Source: Chryseolinea soli
GTDB lineage: Bacteria; Bacteroidota; Bacteroidia; Cytophagales; Cyclobacteriaceae
Direction of reading: 5' to 3'
Length of the DNA: 64,000 nucleotides
NCBI RefSeq assembly: GCF_003589925.1
Contig: NZ_CP032382.1
Span: 7,130,001 to 7,194,000 of the forward strand
In this document: piece by piece, positions 33,865-43,008 of the stretch
Layout: every line of letters starts with the position of its first letter
Position numbering within the stretch: position 1 is the stretch's first letter
Position numbers and translations under genes: made by a program
The notes under the pieces: generated by a model
What the model was told of the DNA's origin: nothing
The model's database searches: none
Seen by the model: only the letters and a program-made list of their open reading frames with translations

Positions 33865-36800
33865 TTACATCCTGATCCAAATCTTTACCTGGGTTCCGGT
33901 AGCCTTGCCGTCTTCAAAAAGGTCTATCACCTCGTAAGAGGCTTCGTCTTCTTCGTTTATCAGTTTCAAGCGTTCTTCCGTGAGCACGGTGCCCATGGAT
34001 TTATGTTGCGGGAAGTTCTGCTGCCGCAGCTTCCGGGCGGCCTCGCGGCCAATACCGTCGTCCTCTATCTCGAACAGCACCCGGTCTTCGTCTTCCCGCA
34101 CGCGAATGCACAACTTGCCCTTGTCCCGTTTGTTGTACAGCCCATGCAAAATAGCATTTTCCACGTAAGGCTGGATAAGAAGGGACGGTATTTCGATGTT
34201 GTCGAGGTCCAGGTCCGGGCTTATCTCGAAAACACAGACAAATTTGTCCTCAAAACGAACCAACTCCAGGTTCACATAATGCTGCAACAACTCGATCTCG
34301 TCGGCCAGCTTGATCTTGTTCTTCACCGAGTTGGTGAGAATGCCGCGAATCAGCTTCGAAAATGTCGACAAATAATTGATGGCGTTCAGGCGGTCGTTCT
34401 TGGCAATAAAAAACTGGATGGAATTGAGGGCATTGAAGATAAAGTGCGGGTTCATCACCGATCGCAAGGCCATCAGTTTCAGTTCGCCGATCTTCTTGTT
34501 GGCCTCCATCAACTCGCGTTCGCGCACGACGCGGTCGGTGACGTTGCGCGAATAAATGGCAGCTCCCACCACACTGTGTCCTTCGATGATCGGGTTCACG
34601 GAGTATTGCAGGTGTGCGTTGTTCAGCTCGCCCTCGGTTAGCACGATCTCACCGGCCAAGGCACGCTTGAAAAGGGTGGTCCAATATTCCAGCATCTCGG
34701 CAGGCACCTTGTCGCGCGACTCTTCGATGATCTGCTGCCCCACTTCATAGGTCAGCCCATACCAGTCGCGCATGTAGTTGACAAAGTTATTGTTCAGCGC
34801 CATCAACCGGAACTCTTTGTCCACCGACCAGATGCTCATGTCGGAGTTGTTGATGATGGCGTTCATGTTCAGTTCGCTCTGCCGGATCTTTTGCTCGGCC
34901 AGCCTCCGTTCGGTAATGTCTTCGGCAAACACGGTGATGCCCGAGATGAAATCGTTGCGCACGATGGGGCTTAGCGAATATTGAAACTCGCGGTCGCGGA
35001 AACGCTTCTCCACTTTCAACGTCTCGCCCGAAAGGACGCGCTCATACCACCCCATCCACTCTTCCAACTGATCCTGCTGGTAGGCCCGCTGAAAGAAATC
35101 CAGGATGCTCTGCCCCACCTCCAGGTCTACGCCATAGGTCTGCTTCATATACTTCTTCCAGGGCTGGTTCAGGGAGGTCAATTGGTATTGCCGGTTCAGC
35201 GACCAGATAAAGAATTCGTTGTTGTTGATGGTGGCGTTCAGGTTGGCTTCGCTGGAGATGAGCCGCGCTTCGGCTTCCTTCCGTTCCGTGATGTCGCGCA
35301 CGATGGTGATGATGTGCCGCTCGCCGCCCAACGAGAAACAACTGGACGCGATGGTGCCGTAGAACGTATCGCCATCTTTTTTTATGAAGGTGGCCTCGTA
35401 GTAAGCCTCGCCTTCTTTGAAAAGCTGTTCGAAATAATGCTGCCGGTCCTCCATCTTCAGCCAGAGGTTGAAGTCGTTGCTGGAATGGCCGATCACCTCC
35501 TCGCGTTTGTAGTGCGAGACTTCCTCCAACTTGCTGTTGGCCTCCACCAGCACCATGTCGCGCTCGCGGAAGATCAGCGTGAGGTCGGGGTTCAGGTCGA
35601 AGGCTTTCTGGAATTTCTCCTCGGCCGCCTTGCGCTGCGAAATGTCCTGGATCACCGAAATGATAAAATTCTTTCCTTCGATCTCGATGCGGCTGCTGCT
35701 CAAGGCAATCTGGATGGTGCGCCCCTCTTTCCGCCGCCAGGTGCACTCGATCGAAGCCCGGCTCTCCGTGAAGTACTGGGAATAGTAAGCCTGTCGCTCA
35801 TTACTGTCTACAAAAAAAGCAAAGTCGATCGCCGACTTTCCGATCACTTCCTGACGCGTATAGCCCAGCACCTGGAACACTTTTTCGTTGGCGTCGATGA
35901 TCACCATGTCGTCTTCCCGCGTGATGGTCATCAGGTCGGGATTGTTGCGGAAGGCTTTAGCAAACTTTTCTTCGCTGGCCTTCAGGCGCTCCTCGGCTTC
36001 TTTAAAATACGTGATGTCGTAGGTAAGCCCCAGGATCCTTCCAAAGTTGTCGCCTTCCTGTACCGGGTAGGCCGTGATGCGTACCCATTTCTTGTAACCC
36101 AAAGGAGTAATCGTATGGGCCGTGATGTCGAAGGGTAGGTTTTGGCTGCGGGTCATGTTCTGGAATGCTTCCTTCACGAGGTGGCCGCTGTGCTCGTCAA
36201 ACAACCGGTGGATCTCCGAGAGGTCGTTCACATTGAAGCTGTGATCCACGCCGTAGATGCTGTACATTTCGTTGGACCAGAACATCGTCTTTGACCGCAG
36301 GTCGTATTCCCAACTGCCGATCTTGGCCAGGCGCTGGGACTGGGTGAGGATGAATTCGCGCTCCGACAGGATCCGCACATTTTCGGAGAGCTGTTCGTTG
36401 ATCTGGCGAAGCTCTTCTTCCGTGCTGGTCAGCTCCTCTTCACGCAAGGCCAGCTCTTCATTTAGTCCACGTTGAAATTGCAAGGCTTCTTCCAACACCT
36501 TTTCGCGCTGGCGCTCGCGGGTGATGTCAACCCAACCGCCCAATGCGCGCTGGGCTTTTCCGGAAGGGTCGCGGATAATGGTGGCCTGGTCCAGCATCGA
36601 TGCATAGGTGCCATCTTTTTTCCGGACCCGGTACACATCGATGTAGCGCGTGGCATTCGACAACAACATGTCGTTAAAATATTTCACCACACGGTCGCGA
36701 TCTTCTTCGTGGATGGAGGCGGCCCAGTCGTCCAGGGAATAGTCCACTTTTTTTAATCCGAATTCGTCCAACGCTTTGCTGCCACTGTACCACGACAACG

Positions 36801-37317
36801 TGTGGGTGCCCATGTCGAGATCCCACATGGCGGCGTTGGATATTTCGGAGATAAGTTTGAAACGCTCCGTCTCGGCCTCCAGCTTGGACAGGGTTTCTTC
36901 GAGGATGTTTTTCTCCCGTTGCTGATCGCTGATGTCTTTCCATGAACCCACCACCCGGTAGGCTTCGCCGTCGGGATGACGGAGAAATTTCATGTGGTCT
37001 TCGATATAGTAGTAAGCGTCCTTGCCGCGATAGCGATAAAAATGCCGGAAGGTTGTTGCCGTTTTATCGGCCAGTGCATTTTGGAAACCTGAAACGGCCT
37101 GTTCACGATCGTCGGGGTGAACGCCGTGCATCCAGAAGTCGTCGGGCAGGTCGTCGGTGATGTTGTACTTTGTCCGGTTCTCCGTCGATGCCAACCAGGC
37201 GCCCTTACCGGTTTTTATATCCTTGATCCAAACGGCTTCCGAGGTGATCTCAAAAATTGTTGCTAAAAATTCCGGCCCAAGCGCTCCATTTAATAGCTGA
37301 TCCTGAAGTGTATTCAC
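33865..37317 (-). CDS. Large LytS-type sensor histidine kinase with seven PAS domains
   Basis: A 1150-residue protein without membrane spans or signal peptide, so a cytosolic sensor. Seven PAS/PAC units can be read at about 5-130, 145-280, 330-450, 455-570, 575-695, 700-820 and 825-935, each ending in a D(I/V)(T/S)xxR or RDITER-like PAC end. A coiled coil lies at about 280-330. The catalytic part is the LytS type (His_kinase, PF06580): NPHFIFNALNSIQFF with the phospho-acceptor His958, then IPSLLIQPYVENAILHGL (N-box) and the DDGIG motif. It phosphorylates the LytTR regulator encoded just downstream. PAS units 4/5 and 6/7 resemble each other and look like internal duplications. Confidence 0.92.
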   Translation of the reverse strand: MNTLQDQLLNGALGPEFLATIFEITSEAVWIKDIKTGKGAWLASTENRTKYNITDDLPDDFWMHGVHPDDREQAVSGFQNALADKTATTFRHFYRYRGKDAYYYIEDHMKFLRHPDGEAYRVVGSWKDISDQQREKNILEETLSKLEAETERFKLISEISNAAMWDLDMGTHTLSWYSGSKALDEFGLKKVDYSLDDWAASIHEEDRDRVVKYFNDMLLSNATRYIDVYRVRKKDGTYASMLDQATIIRDPSGKAQRALGGWVDITRERQREKVLEEALQFQRGLNEELALREEELTSTEEELRQINEQLSENVRILSEREFILTQSQRLAKIGSWEYDLRSKTMFWSNEMYSIYGVDHSFNVNDLSEIHRLFDEHSGHLVKEAFQNMTRSQNLPFDITAHTITPLGYKKWVRITAYPVQEGDNFGRILGLTYDITYFKEAEERLKASEEKFAKAFRNNPDLMTITREDDMVIIDANEKVFQVLGYTRQEVIGKSAIDFAFFVDSNERQAYYSQYFTESRASIECTWRRKEGRTIQIALSSSRIEIEGKNFIISVIQDISQRKAAEEKFQKAFDLNPDLTLIFRERDMVLVEANSKLEEVSHYKREEVIGHSSNDFNLWLKMEDRQHYFEQLFKEGEAYYEATFIKKDGDTFYGTIASSCFSLGGERHIITIVRDITERKEAEARLISSEANLNATINNNEFFIWSLNRQYQLTSLNQPWKKYMKQTYGVDLEVGQSILDFFQRAYQQDQLEEWMGWYERVLSGETLKVEKRFRDREFQYSLSPIVRNDFISGITVFAEDITERRLAEQKIRQSELNMNAIINNSDMSIWSVDKEFRLMALNNNFVNYMRDWYGLTYEVGQQIIEESRDKVPAEMLEYWTTLFKRALAGEIVLTEGELNNAHLQYSVNPIIEGHSVVGAAIYSRNVTDRVVRERELMEANKKIGELKLMALRSVMNPHFIFNALNSIQFFIAKNDRLNAINYLSTFSKLIRGILTNSVKNKIKLADEIELLQHYVNLELVRFEDKFVCVFEISPDLDLDNIEIPSLLIQPYVENAILHGLYNKRDKGKLCIRVREDEDRVLFEIEDDGIGREAARKLRQQNFPQHKSMGTVLTEERLKLINEEDEASYEVIDLFEDGKATGTQVKIWIRM

Positions 37318-37409
37318 ACCTTGAAATTACAAAATAAACTTTTTGGTTTCACCGGGGGCCGGGAAGAATGCTTTTTATTTGAACGCCACATCCTACCTTT
37401 ACAAACCCC

Positions 37410-38225
37410 ATGACCGAAAAGCTATTCACCTACGAAAATACAACCCTGCATTATGCCGTTGCCGGCGCGGGGCCGGAGGTGTTGCTGCTTTTCCATGGCT
37501 TTGGTCAGGACCACACCGCGTTCGAAGCCTTCGACAAAATACTATCGCCCCGCTATACGCTCTATGCTTTCGATCTCTACTTCCACGGACAAAGCACATG
37601 GGGCATGGGTGAATCGCCGTTGTTAAAAAGCTATTGGAAAAAAATCATACAGGCATTTTGTGAGACCTTGCCCGTGGCAACCTTCACGGTAGCCGGCTTT
37701 AGCCTGGGGGGAAAATTTGCCTTGGCCACCCTGGAGGCATTCCCCGAACGAACAAAGGGCATCGTGCTCATGGCACCCGACGGCATCAAGACCAGCTTCT
37801 GGTATAGCCTTGCCACCTATCCCCTGTTTTTCCGTTGGCTGTTCAAAAGCATGATCCTCCACCCGGGCACGTTTATGATCCTCTCGCGGGTGCTCTATAC
37901 GCTGGGTGTAATGGACAAAGGTTTGATCCGGTTTGCCGAACGCCAGATGAACACACAAGAAAAGCGCGAGCAAGTATATTACTCGTGGGTCGTGTTCCGG
38001 CATCTGTGTTTTGATTTGAAGAACATGGCTTCGCTCGTCAATGCGCACCACATCCCGCTGACTTTGTTTGTCGGAAAATATGATAAGGTGATCCGTCCTG
38101 AAAACATGAACCGGTTGCTAAAGCATCTGAATACGTATCGCTTTGAAGTGCTGGACAGCGGTCACAATACCATCATCCGCGAGAGCCTGGCGCATTGGAA
38201 AACACCGGACGAAACGGGCTCCTGA
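37410..38225 (+). CDS. Alpha/beta-hydrolase
   Basis: A 271-residue cytosolic protein. The oxyanion segment is FHGFGQDHTAF at about 31-41, the nucleophile elbow GFSLGG at about 95-100 (Ser97 region), the acid is in VGKYDKV at about 225 and the catalytic histidine in DSGHNTI at about 255. These make a full Ser-Asp-His triad. The cap domain (about 125-200) is helical. TACCTTTA, a near-match to the Bacteroidota -7 element, lies 9 bp before the ATG; if it is used the transcript has almost no leader. It is divergent to the kinase gene. Esterase or lactonase activity cannot be distinguished. Confidence 0.85.
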   Translation: MTEKLFTYENTTLHYAVAGAGPEVLLLFHGFGQDHTAFEAFDKILSPRYTLYAFDLYFHGQSTWGMGESPLLKSYWKKIIQAFCETLPVATFTVAGFSLGGKFALATLEAFPERTKGIVLMAPDGIKTSFWYSLATYPLFFRWLFKSMILHPGTFMILSRVLYTLGVMDKGLIRFAERQMNTQEKREQVYYSWVVFRHLCFDLKNMASLVNAHHIPLTLFVGKYDKVIRPENMNRLLKHLNTYRFEVLDSGHNTIIRESLAHWKTPDETGS

Positions 38226-38333
38226 TACGTGAACCATGGCTTAAATTCCTGGCCGGGTTGTTGCTATCATGATCATAACAACTATGCTTTTTATAAATAT
38301 TTATCATTGACTATCAGTCAATTACAACTTAAA

Positions 38334-38357
38334 AAGTACTTGTTTAAACAAATATAT
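38334..38357. promoter_or_regulatory. Palindromic operator candidate upstream of yceI
   Basis: TTGTTTAAACAA (38340-38351) is a perfect 12-bp palindrome within an imperfect 18-bp one (TACTTGTTTAAACAAATA). It lies about 55 bp before the yceI ATG. MarR proteins bind AT-rich palindromes of this size, and a MarR gene follows yceI, so autoregulation through this site is likely. Confidence 0.55.
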
Positions 38358-38404
38358 CGAACTTCTTCTACCTTTATTTCACCAAAAAACAAGAAACTAC
38401 ATTT

Positions 38405-38983
38405 ATGAAAAAAATGAACACACTCTTCGCCCTCCTGTTTGCTTCAGCCGGGGTGTTTGCCCAGACGATGTGGAACGTCGACAAGAACCACACGAATATC
38501 CAGTTCAACGTATCCCACATGGTGGTATCGGAAGTGAACGGGAGCTTCACCGATTTCACAGGTGCAGTGAAAAGCAAAACCGATGACTTTAACGGCGCCG
38601 ATGTAGAGTTCACCGCCAAGGTGGCTTCCATCAGCACCAACAACGAGAAAAGAGACGGCCACTTGAAGTCGGATGACTTCTTCAACGCCGAAAAATTCCC
38701 TGAAGTTAAATTCAAAGGCACCCTCGTGAAAGAAAATGGCAAATACCTGTTGAAGGGCAACCTCACACTTCGCGACGTGACCAAGCCCGTGACCTTCGAT
38801 GTTACGTATGGTGGTACCGTTGACACCGGCAATGGTGTTAAAGCCGGTTTCAAACTGAACGGCAAGATCAACCGTCTGGAGTACGGCCTGAAGTGGAGCA
38901 ACAAACTTGCAAACGGCGAAATGGTCGTAGGTGACCAGGTTGAGATCGTCTGCAAAATCGAATTGAACAAGGCAGCAGCCTAA
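38405..38983 (+). CDS. YceI-family secreted protein
   Basis: A 192-residue periplasmic protein with a signal peptide ending Gly-Val-Phe-Ala-Gln. The mature part is the YceI lipocalin-like barrel: Met-Trp-Asn-Val-Asp-Lys-Asn-His-Thr-Asn-Ile-Gln-Phe at its start, then FNVSHM-type (Asn-Val-Ser-His-Met), AKVASISTNNEKRDGHLKS, the Asp-Phe-Phe-Asn-Ala-Glu-Lys-Phe-Pro motif and LTLRDVTKPVTFDV. YceI proteins bind polyisoprenoid or related lipids. It is followed by a MarR regulator gene beyond an intrinsic terminator. Confidence 0.93.
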   Translation: MKKMNTLFALLFASAGVFAQTMWNVDKNHTNIQFNVSHMVVSEVNGSFTDFTGAVKSKTDDFNGADVEFTAKVASISTNNEKRDGHLKSDDFFNAEKFPEVKFKGTLVKENGKYLLKGNLTLRDVTKPVTFDVTYGGTVDTGNGVKAGFKLNGKINRLEYGLKWSNKLANGEMVVGDQVEIVCKIELNKAAA

Positions 38984-38992
38984 TTTATCAAG

Positions 38993-39030
38993 CGACCCCT
39001 GTTCAATTCCGGCAGGGGTCGTTCTTTTTT
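38993..39030 (+). terminator. Rho-independent terminator between yceI and the marR gene
   Basis: CGACCCCTG (38993-39001) pairs with CAGGGGTCG (39013-39021), followed by TTCTTTTTT. The T-run ends six bases before the marR ATG, so marR must be made by read-through or from a promoter within yceI. Confidence 0.85.
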
Positions 39031-39035
39031 ACCGT

Positions 39036-39482
39036 ATGAAAATCGAAGACGAGATCAAGCAGAAAAAATTCATCAACGCGCACCAAAAGGCGGTCATCAA
39101 CCTGGTGTATACCACGAACTGGATGCAGGGCAAGCACCAGGAGGTGTTCAAGTCCTTTAACATCACGCCGCAGCAATTCAATATCCTGCGCATCCTCAAG
39201 GGACAACATCCCAACAGCACCTCGGCCACCGAGATCAAAGCCCGCATGCTGGACAGGAACTCCGATGTTTCGCGCTTGCTGGACCGGCTGGTCGCCAAAA
39301 ATGTGATCGTCAAAAAAGCGTGCCCCACCGACAAGCGCGCCTTCGATGTGAACCTGACCGAGGCCGGGCTGGAGTTGCTCCGCACCCTCGACAAAAAACA
39401 AAGCGAGCTGGACAACATCCTCAACCTTTCGGAAGAAGAGGCTTACCAGCTCAGCGATCTGTTGGATAAGAGCAGGGGCTAA
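39036..39482 (+). CDS. MarR-family transcriptional regulator
   Basis: A 148-residue dimeric winged-helix regulator. The recognition helix region is about 55-85 (LKGQHPNSTSATEIKARML, DRNSDVSRLLDRL), and the wing holds the DKRAFDVNLT segment at about 98-107, typical of MarR proteins. Terminal helices form the dimer interface. It is encoded 53 bp after yceI and probably regulates it, perhaps in response to an oxidant or small aromatic; the ligand is unknown. A Cys at about 95 could be redox active. Confidence 0.9.
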   Translation: MKIEDEIKQKKFINAHQKAVINLVYTTNWMQGKHQEVFKSFNITPQQFNILRILKGQHPNSTSATEIKARMLDRNSDVSRLLDRLVAKNVIVKKACPTDKRAFDVNLTEAGLELLRTLDKKQSELDNILNLSEEEAYQLSDLLDKSRG

Positions 39483-39485
39483 CGA

Positions 39486-41210
39486 TCAGATCTTCGCCAG
39501 CTCTTCCCGCACAAAATCCATCAATTCCTTTATGTACTCGCGGCTGAAATTGAATTCGATGCCCGCCGCTTTATAGATCTCCGGGATAGAACGAATATAA
39601 CCGAGCTTCAACGCGTTCTGATACCCCGCCAAACCCTTTGCCGGATTCTTCCGGAAGTTGCGCCACACGGCGATAGCACCCAATTGCGCCATACCATATT
39701 CGATATAATAGAACGGCACTTCGTATAAGTGCAACTGCTTCTGCCAGAGATAATCCTTCGCGGCTTGCAACGACGACCAATCGGTGACGGTGTCGGCAAA
39801 CTGATCGAAGATCGCATTCCACTCTTGCGTGCGCTGCGGCAGCGTGTGTTGGGGGTGTGTATACAACCAATGTTGAAAGCGATCGATGGTGGCCACCCAC
39901 GGGAGGGTTTCAATAATGTCTTCCAGGTGTTCGCGCTTAGCGCGTTTCAATTCTGCCTCGTCGGTAAAGAACACATCCCAATGATCCAGCGAGATCAACT
40001 CCATCGACATGGATGCCAACTCAGCCACTTCCGAAGGGGTTGACTTGAATTCGTTTAACTCCAGGTCGCGGGTGAGAAAGTTGTGAATGGCGTGGCCTCC
40101 CTCGTGCATGATGGTCACCATGTCGCGCAGGGTGGACGTGGCATTCATAAAAATGAAGGGCACACCAATCTCCGCCAGCGGGTAATTGTAACCCCCGGGA
40201 GCTTTTCCCTTTCTCGACTCCAGGTCTAAGTGGCCCATGGCTTTCATGATGGCCAGGCATTGTCCCAGGAACGGGTCGAGGCGGCGGAACACTTCAATGG
40301 TTTTGTCGGTCAGTTCCTTGCCGTTGGTGAAGGGCTTCAAGGCTTCGCGTCCTTCGGGGTCTACGGCTTTATCCCAGGGGCGTAACTGGCTTACGCCGAG
40401 GGCTTCTTTGCGCTCTTTGGAGAACTTGTCAAGAATAGGGACCACTTCGTGTTGAATGGCTTCGTGAAAATCGAAACAATCCTGGGGCGTGTAGTCGAAC
40501 CGTCCCAGGGCTTTGAACATGTAGTCTCTGAAATTTGTGAAATCGGCATTGACCGACACCTGGTGGCGAAGTTTGATGAGCGTGGAAAAAAGATCGTTCA
40601 GCACGTCCTTATCCTGCAAGCGGCGTGCACTGATCTTGTGATAGACCTCTTCCCGTTTCGCGCGATCGGTCGACATCAGGTAGACGGAAGCCTGTTGCAG
40701 CGTCAACTCCTTGCCATCCACTTCGATGGTCATGGCACCATTGAGTTGCGCGTATTTTTGCGTTTCGGTATTGATCTCGGTATACAACGGCACGTTCGCA
40801 TCGCGAAATATTTCGATCTCCTTTTTCAGACTGCGGATCATGATGTTGTATCCTTCTTTGCTCGCCAGCTCGTTCAGGTACGGGGAAGCCGCAGCCTGTT
40901 TGTTCAGTTGGTCGGCCACCGGTGCCATTTGGGGCTGGATGTTCTCGATGAAATCCTGGTAGCTCTTGCGGTATTCTTCGTTGTCGGTGTAGCAGGTCAT
41001 GCGGATATAGCGCCATGCCATGTCTTCGGCCAGCACGGATTCGATCTCACTGCGGTCTGAAAACCACTTCTTCAGGTCCTGTACCGAGTTCAATTTGCGT
41101 TCCAGCAGGTTGTCGAAAAGCGGTTTCAAACCATCCCACGTGGTCACTTTAAAGTCTTCGGTCGCAAATTTACGGGTAGGGCGTTGGGGAATCTCTAGCA
41201 CGTCTGCCAT
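39486..41210 (-). CDS. M3-family oligoendopeptidase (PepF-like)
   Basis: A 574-residue cytosolic metallopeptidase of full length. The zinc-binding HExxH motif reads His-Glu-Gly-Gly-His (MHEGGHAIHNF) near residue 370, and the third ligand is in SEVAELASMSMEL about 25 residues later. Both match the M3B oligoendopeptidase F group. It degrades short peptides. It is a single-gene unit converging with the MarR gene, separated by 3 bp. An inverted repeat, GTTGCA-CGA-TGCAAC, lies upstream at about 41236-41250 and may be an operator. Confidence 0.92.
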   Translation of the reverse strand: MADVLEIPQRPTRKFATEDFKVTTWDGLKPLFDNLLERKLNSVQDLKKWFSDRSEIESVLAEDMAWRYIRMTCYTDNEEYRKSYQDFIENIQPQMAPVADQLNKQAAASPYLNELASKEGYNIMIRSLKKEIEIFRDANVPLYTEINTETQKYAQLNGAMTIEVDGKELTLQQASVYLMSTDRAKREEVYHKISARRLQDKDVLNDLFSTLIKLRHQVSVNADFTNFRDYMFKALGRFDYTPQDCFDFHEAIQHEVVPILDKFSKERKEALGVSQLRPWDKAVDPEGREALKPFTNGKELTDKTIEVFRRLDPFLGQCLAIMKAMGHLDLESRKGKAPGGYNYPLAEIGVPFIFMNATSTLRDMVTIMHEGGHAIHNFLTRDLELNEFKSTPSEVAELASMSMELISLDHWDVFFTDEAELKRAKREHLEDIIETLPWVATIDRFQHWLYTHPQHTLPQRTQEWNAIFDQFADTVTDWSSLQAAKDYLWQKQLHLYEVPFYYIEYGMAQLGAIAVWRNFRKNPAKGLAGYQNALKLGYIRSIPEIYKAAGIEFNFSREYIKELMDFVREELAKI

Positions 41211-41341
41211 ATACTTTTATAGAATAGTTATAGTGATGTTGCACGATGCAACACTGATTTTACGGCGAAAGGTTCGAAAATAGTAAAAGACTCCAACACT
41301 TGCGAATCACCCCGACGGCCGAAACCTAAAGGCGGCAAAAC

Positions 41342-41373
41342 AAAAAAGTCTCCCGTGGAAAGGAGACTTTTTA
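41342..41373 (-). terminator. Hairpin terminator after the TerB-like gene
   Basis: AGTCTCC pairs with GGAGACT around a short loop, flanked by A6 on the left and T5 on the right, so it can act in both directions. It follows the TerB-like stop (minus strand) by about 30 bp. Confidence 0.8.
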
Positions 41374-41401
41374 TATAAACCCAAAAAGTGAAACGTAGTG
41401 C

Positions 41402-41836
41402 TTACTTGGATTGCGCCGTCGAGGTACAGATTTCGTCAACAAAATCGCGCCATTGCAACGACGTGGGCGTGCCGTACTCGAACAGCTTGGTCAGGTCGTC
41501 CATTACCGTGAGCGGCAATTGGAAGGCCACCAGAATACCTTTGATGTAGGTGATCTCGTTTTCGTTTACTTGACGGTTGGCATACACCAACTCCATCAGG
41601 TCGAACAACATGTTCATGCGGTTGGCCACCGATTCGGGCAAGAACACGTCGTGTTTGGTGGTATCTTGTAAGAGCTCGTCGATCTGCCAAGCTTTCAACC
41701 CACGACGCAGCCCAATGCGGGTGATCAGTGCCTTCTCCTCCGCTTCCAGCGAGCCATCGGCCGAAGCAAGCACGATAAGGTTCCTCAGGTAGTTGCGTTT
41801 AAAGCTGGAACGCTGATGTTCAAAAAAGCTGGTCAT
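41402..41836 (-). CDS. TerB-like helical protein
   Basis: A 144-residue all-helical protein started at the ATG at 41836. Residues about 10-35 (Arg-Asn-Leu-Ile-Val-Leu-Ala-Ser-Ala-Asp-Gly-Ser-Leu) and the helix carrying EITYIKGI near 105-112 follow the TerB pattern, in which acidic residues at helix starts can bind a metal. TerB proteins are linked to tellurite or general envelope stress. Here it is alone, divergent to the AraC-family gene. A longer form, starting 16 codons upstream, is possible. Confidence 0.6.
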   Translation of the reverse strand: MTSFFEHQRSSFKRNYLRNLIVLASADGSLEAEEKALITRIGLRRGLKAWQIDELLQDTTKHDVFLPESVANRMNMLFDLMELVYANRQVNENEITYIKGILVAFQLPLTVMDDLTKLFEYGTPTSLQWRDFVDEICTSTAQSK

Positions 41837-42057
41837 GGTATTTGTTAGTTTTCTGTTGTTTCCTGACATATAATGAAAAATCATTCCAAACCCTCTTCAA
41901 TTCGGGAGACTTCATAAAACGGCCAAAATGAGGTGTTTTAGCGGTTTTCTGCGCGTTACCCATGCGATTCAAAGAGAAACAAAGTCCCACAAAAGGCACA
42001 TTGTTTCCAAAATGGGAATGTAATAACTTTTCTTTTTTACGCTCGTTTCCCCCAGAT

Positions 42058-42987
42058 ATGCTCCTCCACCAGTTTCCGGATCTGGCCTGGCTGAAAGTAC
42101 AAGCCGAAAAAAACTTTGCCGACCGGCAGGGTTGGGGTGGTCGCGAGCTGCCGCACGAAGGATGGCCCAATGTCGCCCTCCAGGTTTCGGCTACGGAAAC
42201 CTGTCGCGACAATATCCGGGGGCCGCTGTCGCTTTTTATGAACCTGTCCGGCGAAAGCGTCGTCACCGCGGGCAAGCGACGGGTGGTTGTTCCGGAGGAT
42301 TTCTTTTTCGTTACCAATCCGGACCAATACTATACGCTGGAGATCGAACGCCGCCAGGCCGCAGAAACATTCAACATCCATTTTGGTGATTATTTTGCCG
42401 ATCAGGTCTTCCACGCCTTCTCCCCTTCCGAAGCACACCTCCTCGACCATCCCTTTGAATGCCCGCACGAGCGACTGGAATTTCACAACCGTCTCCATCA
42501 TCGCAGTCCCGAATTGAATCGCATCGTTGCCGAGATCAGTCAGGCGCCTGAATTGCCATCCCTATGGCTGGAAGAAAAATTGACGGACGTGGTTTATCTT
42601 TTATTAAGCGAAGAAAAAAAACTCCTCTCCCTTCGCGCCGGCCTGCCGGTGCTAAAGTCTTCCACCCGCGCCGAGATCTTGCGCAGGCTTCTTCAGGTGA
42701 CCGACTACATCCATACGCATCTTGACAAGGACATTTCGCTGGAGCAATTGTCGCGCATCGCCTGTCTTTCTAAATTTCATTTTTTGCGTTTGTTCAAGGT
42801 GGCTTTCCAGGCCACGCCCTATCAGTTCATCAACACCGAGCGCATCCGCAGGGCGAAAAAAATGATGCAGCACACGACGTTGGAGGTGCAGGAGGTGGCC
42901 AAGACGTTGGGATATGAAAATGCCAGTGCGTTTAGCCGGATGTTCTTCCGGCAAGTAGGTATGTATCCCTCACAACTGCGGGGTTGA
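42058..42987 (+). CDS. AraC-family transcriptional regulator
   Basis: A 309-residue protein started at the ATG at 42058 (an ATG 32 codons upstream is less likely, as those residues look non-coding). The N-terminal 190 residues are a cupin-like sensing domain. The C-terminal 100 residues have two helix-turn-helix motifs: ISLEQLSRIACLSKFHFLRLFK and, after the QFINTERIRRAKKMM linker, LEVQEVAKTLGYENASAFSRMF, ending with a YPSQLR. The arrangement is of the XylS/AraC type. Ligand and targets are not known. It converges with the THUMP methyltransferase gene. Confidence 0.9.
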   Translation: MLLHQFPDLAWLKVQAEKNFADRQGWGGRELPHEGWPNVALQVSATETCRDNIRGPLSLFMNLSGESVVTAGKRRVVVPEDFFFVTNPDQYYTLEIERRQAAETFNIHFGDYFADQVFHAFSPSEAHLLDHPFECPHERLEFHNRLHHRSPELNRIVAEISQAPELPSLWLEEKLTDVVYLLLSEEKKLLSLRAGLPVLKSSTRAEILRRLLQVTDYIHTHLDKDISLEQLSRIACLSKFHFLRLFKVAFQATPYQFINTERIRRAKKMMQHTTLEVQEVAKTLGYENASAFSRMFFRQVGMYPSQLRG

Positions 42988-43008
42988 AGATCACCACAGC
43001 GCTTGAGA

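Noticed and set aside
34981..36138. 385-codon plus-strand frame opposite the seven-PAS kinase
   Set aside because: A reverse-frame shadow: no motif, and the sense frame is clear over its full length.
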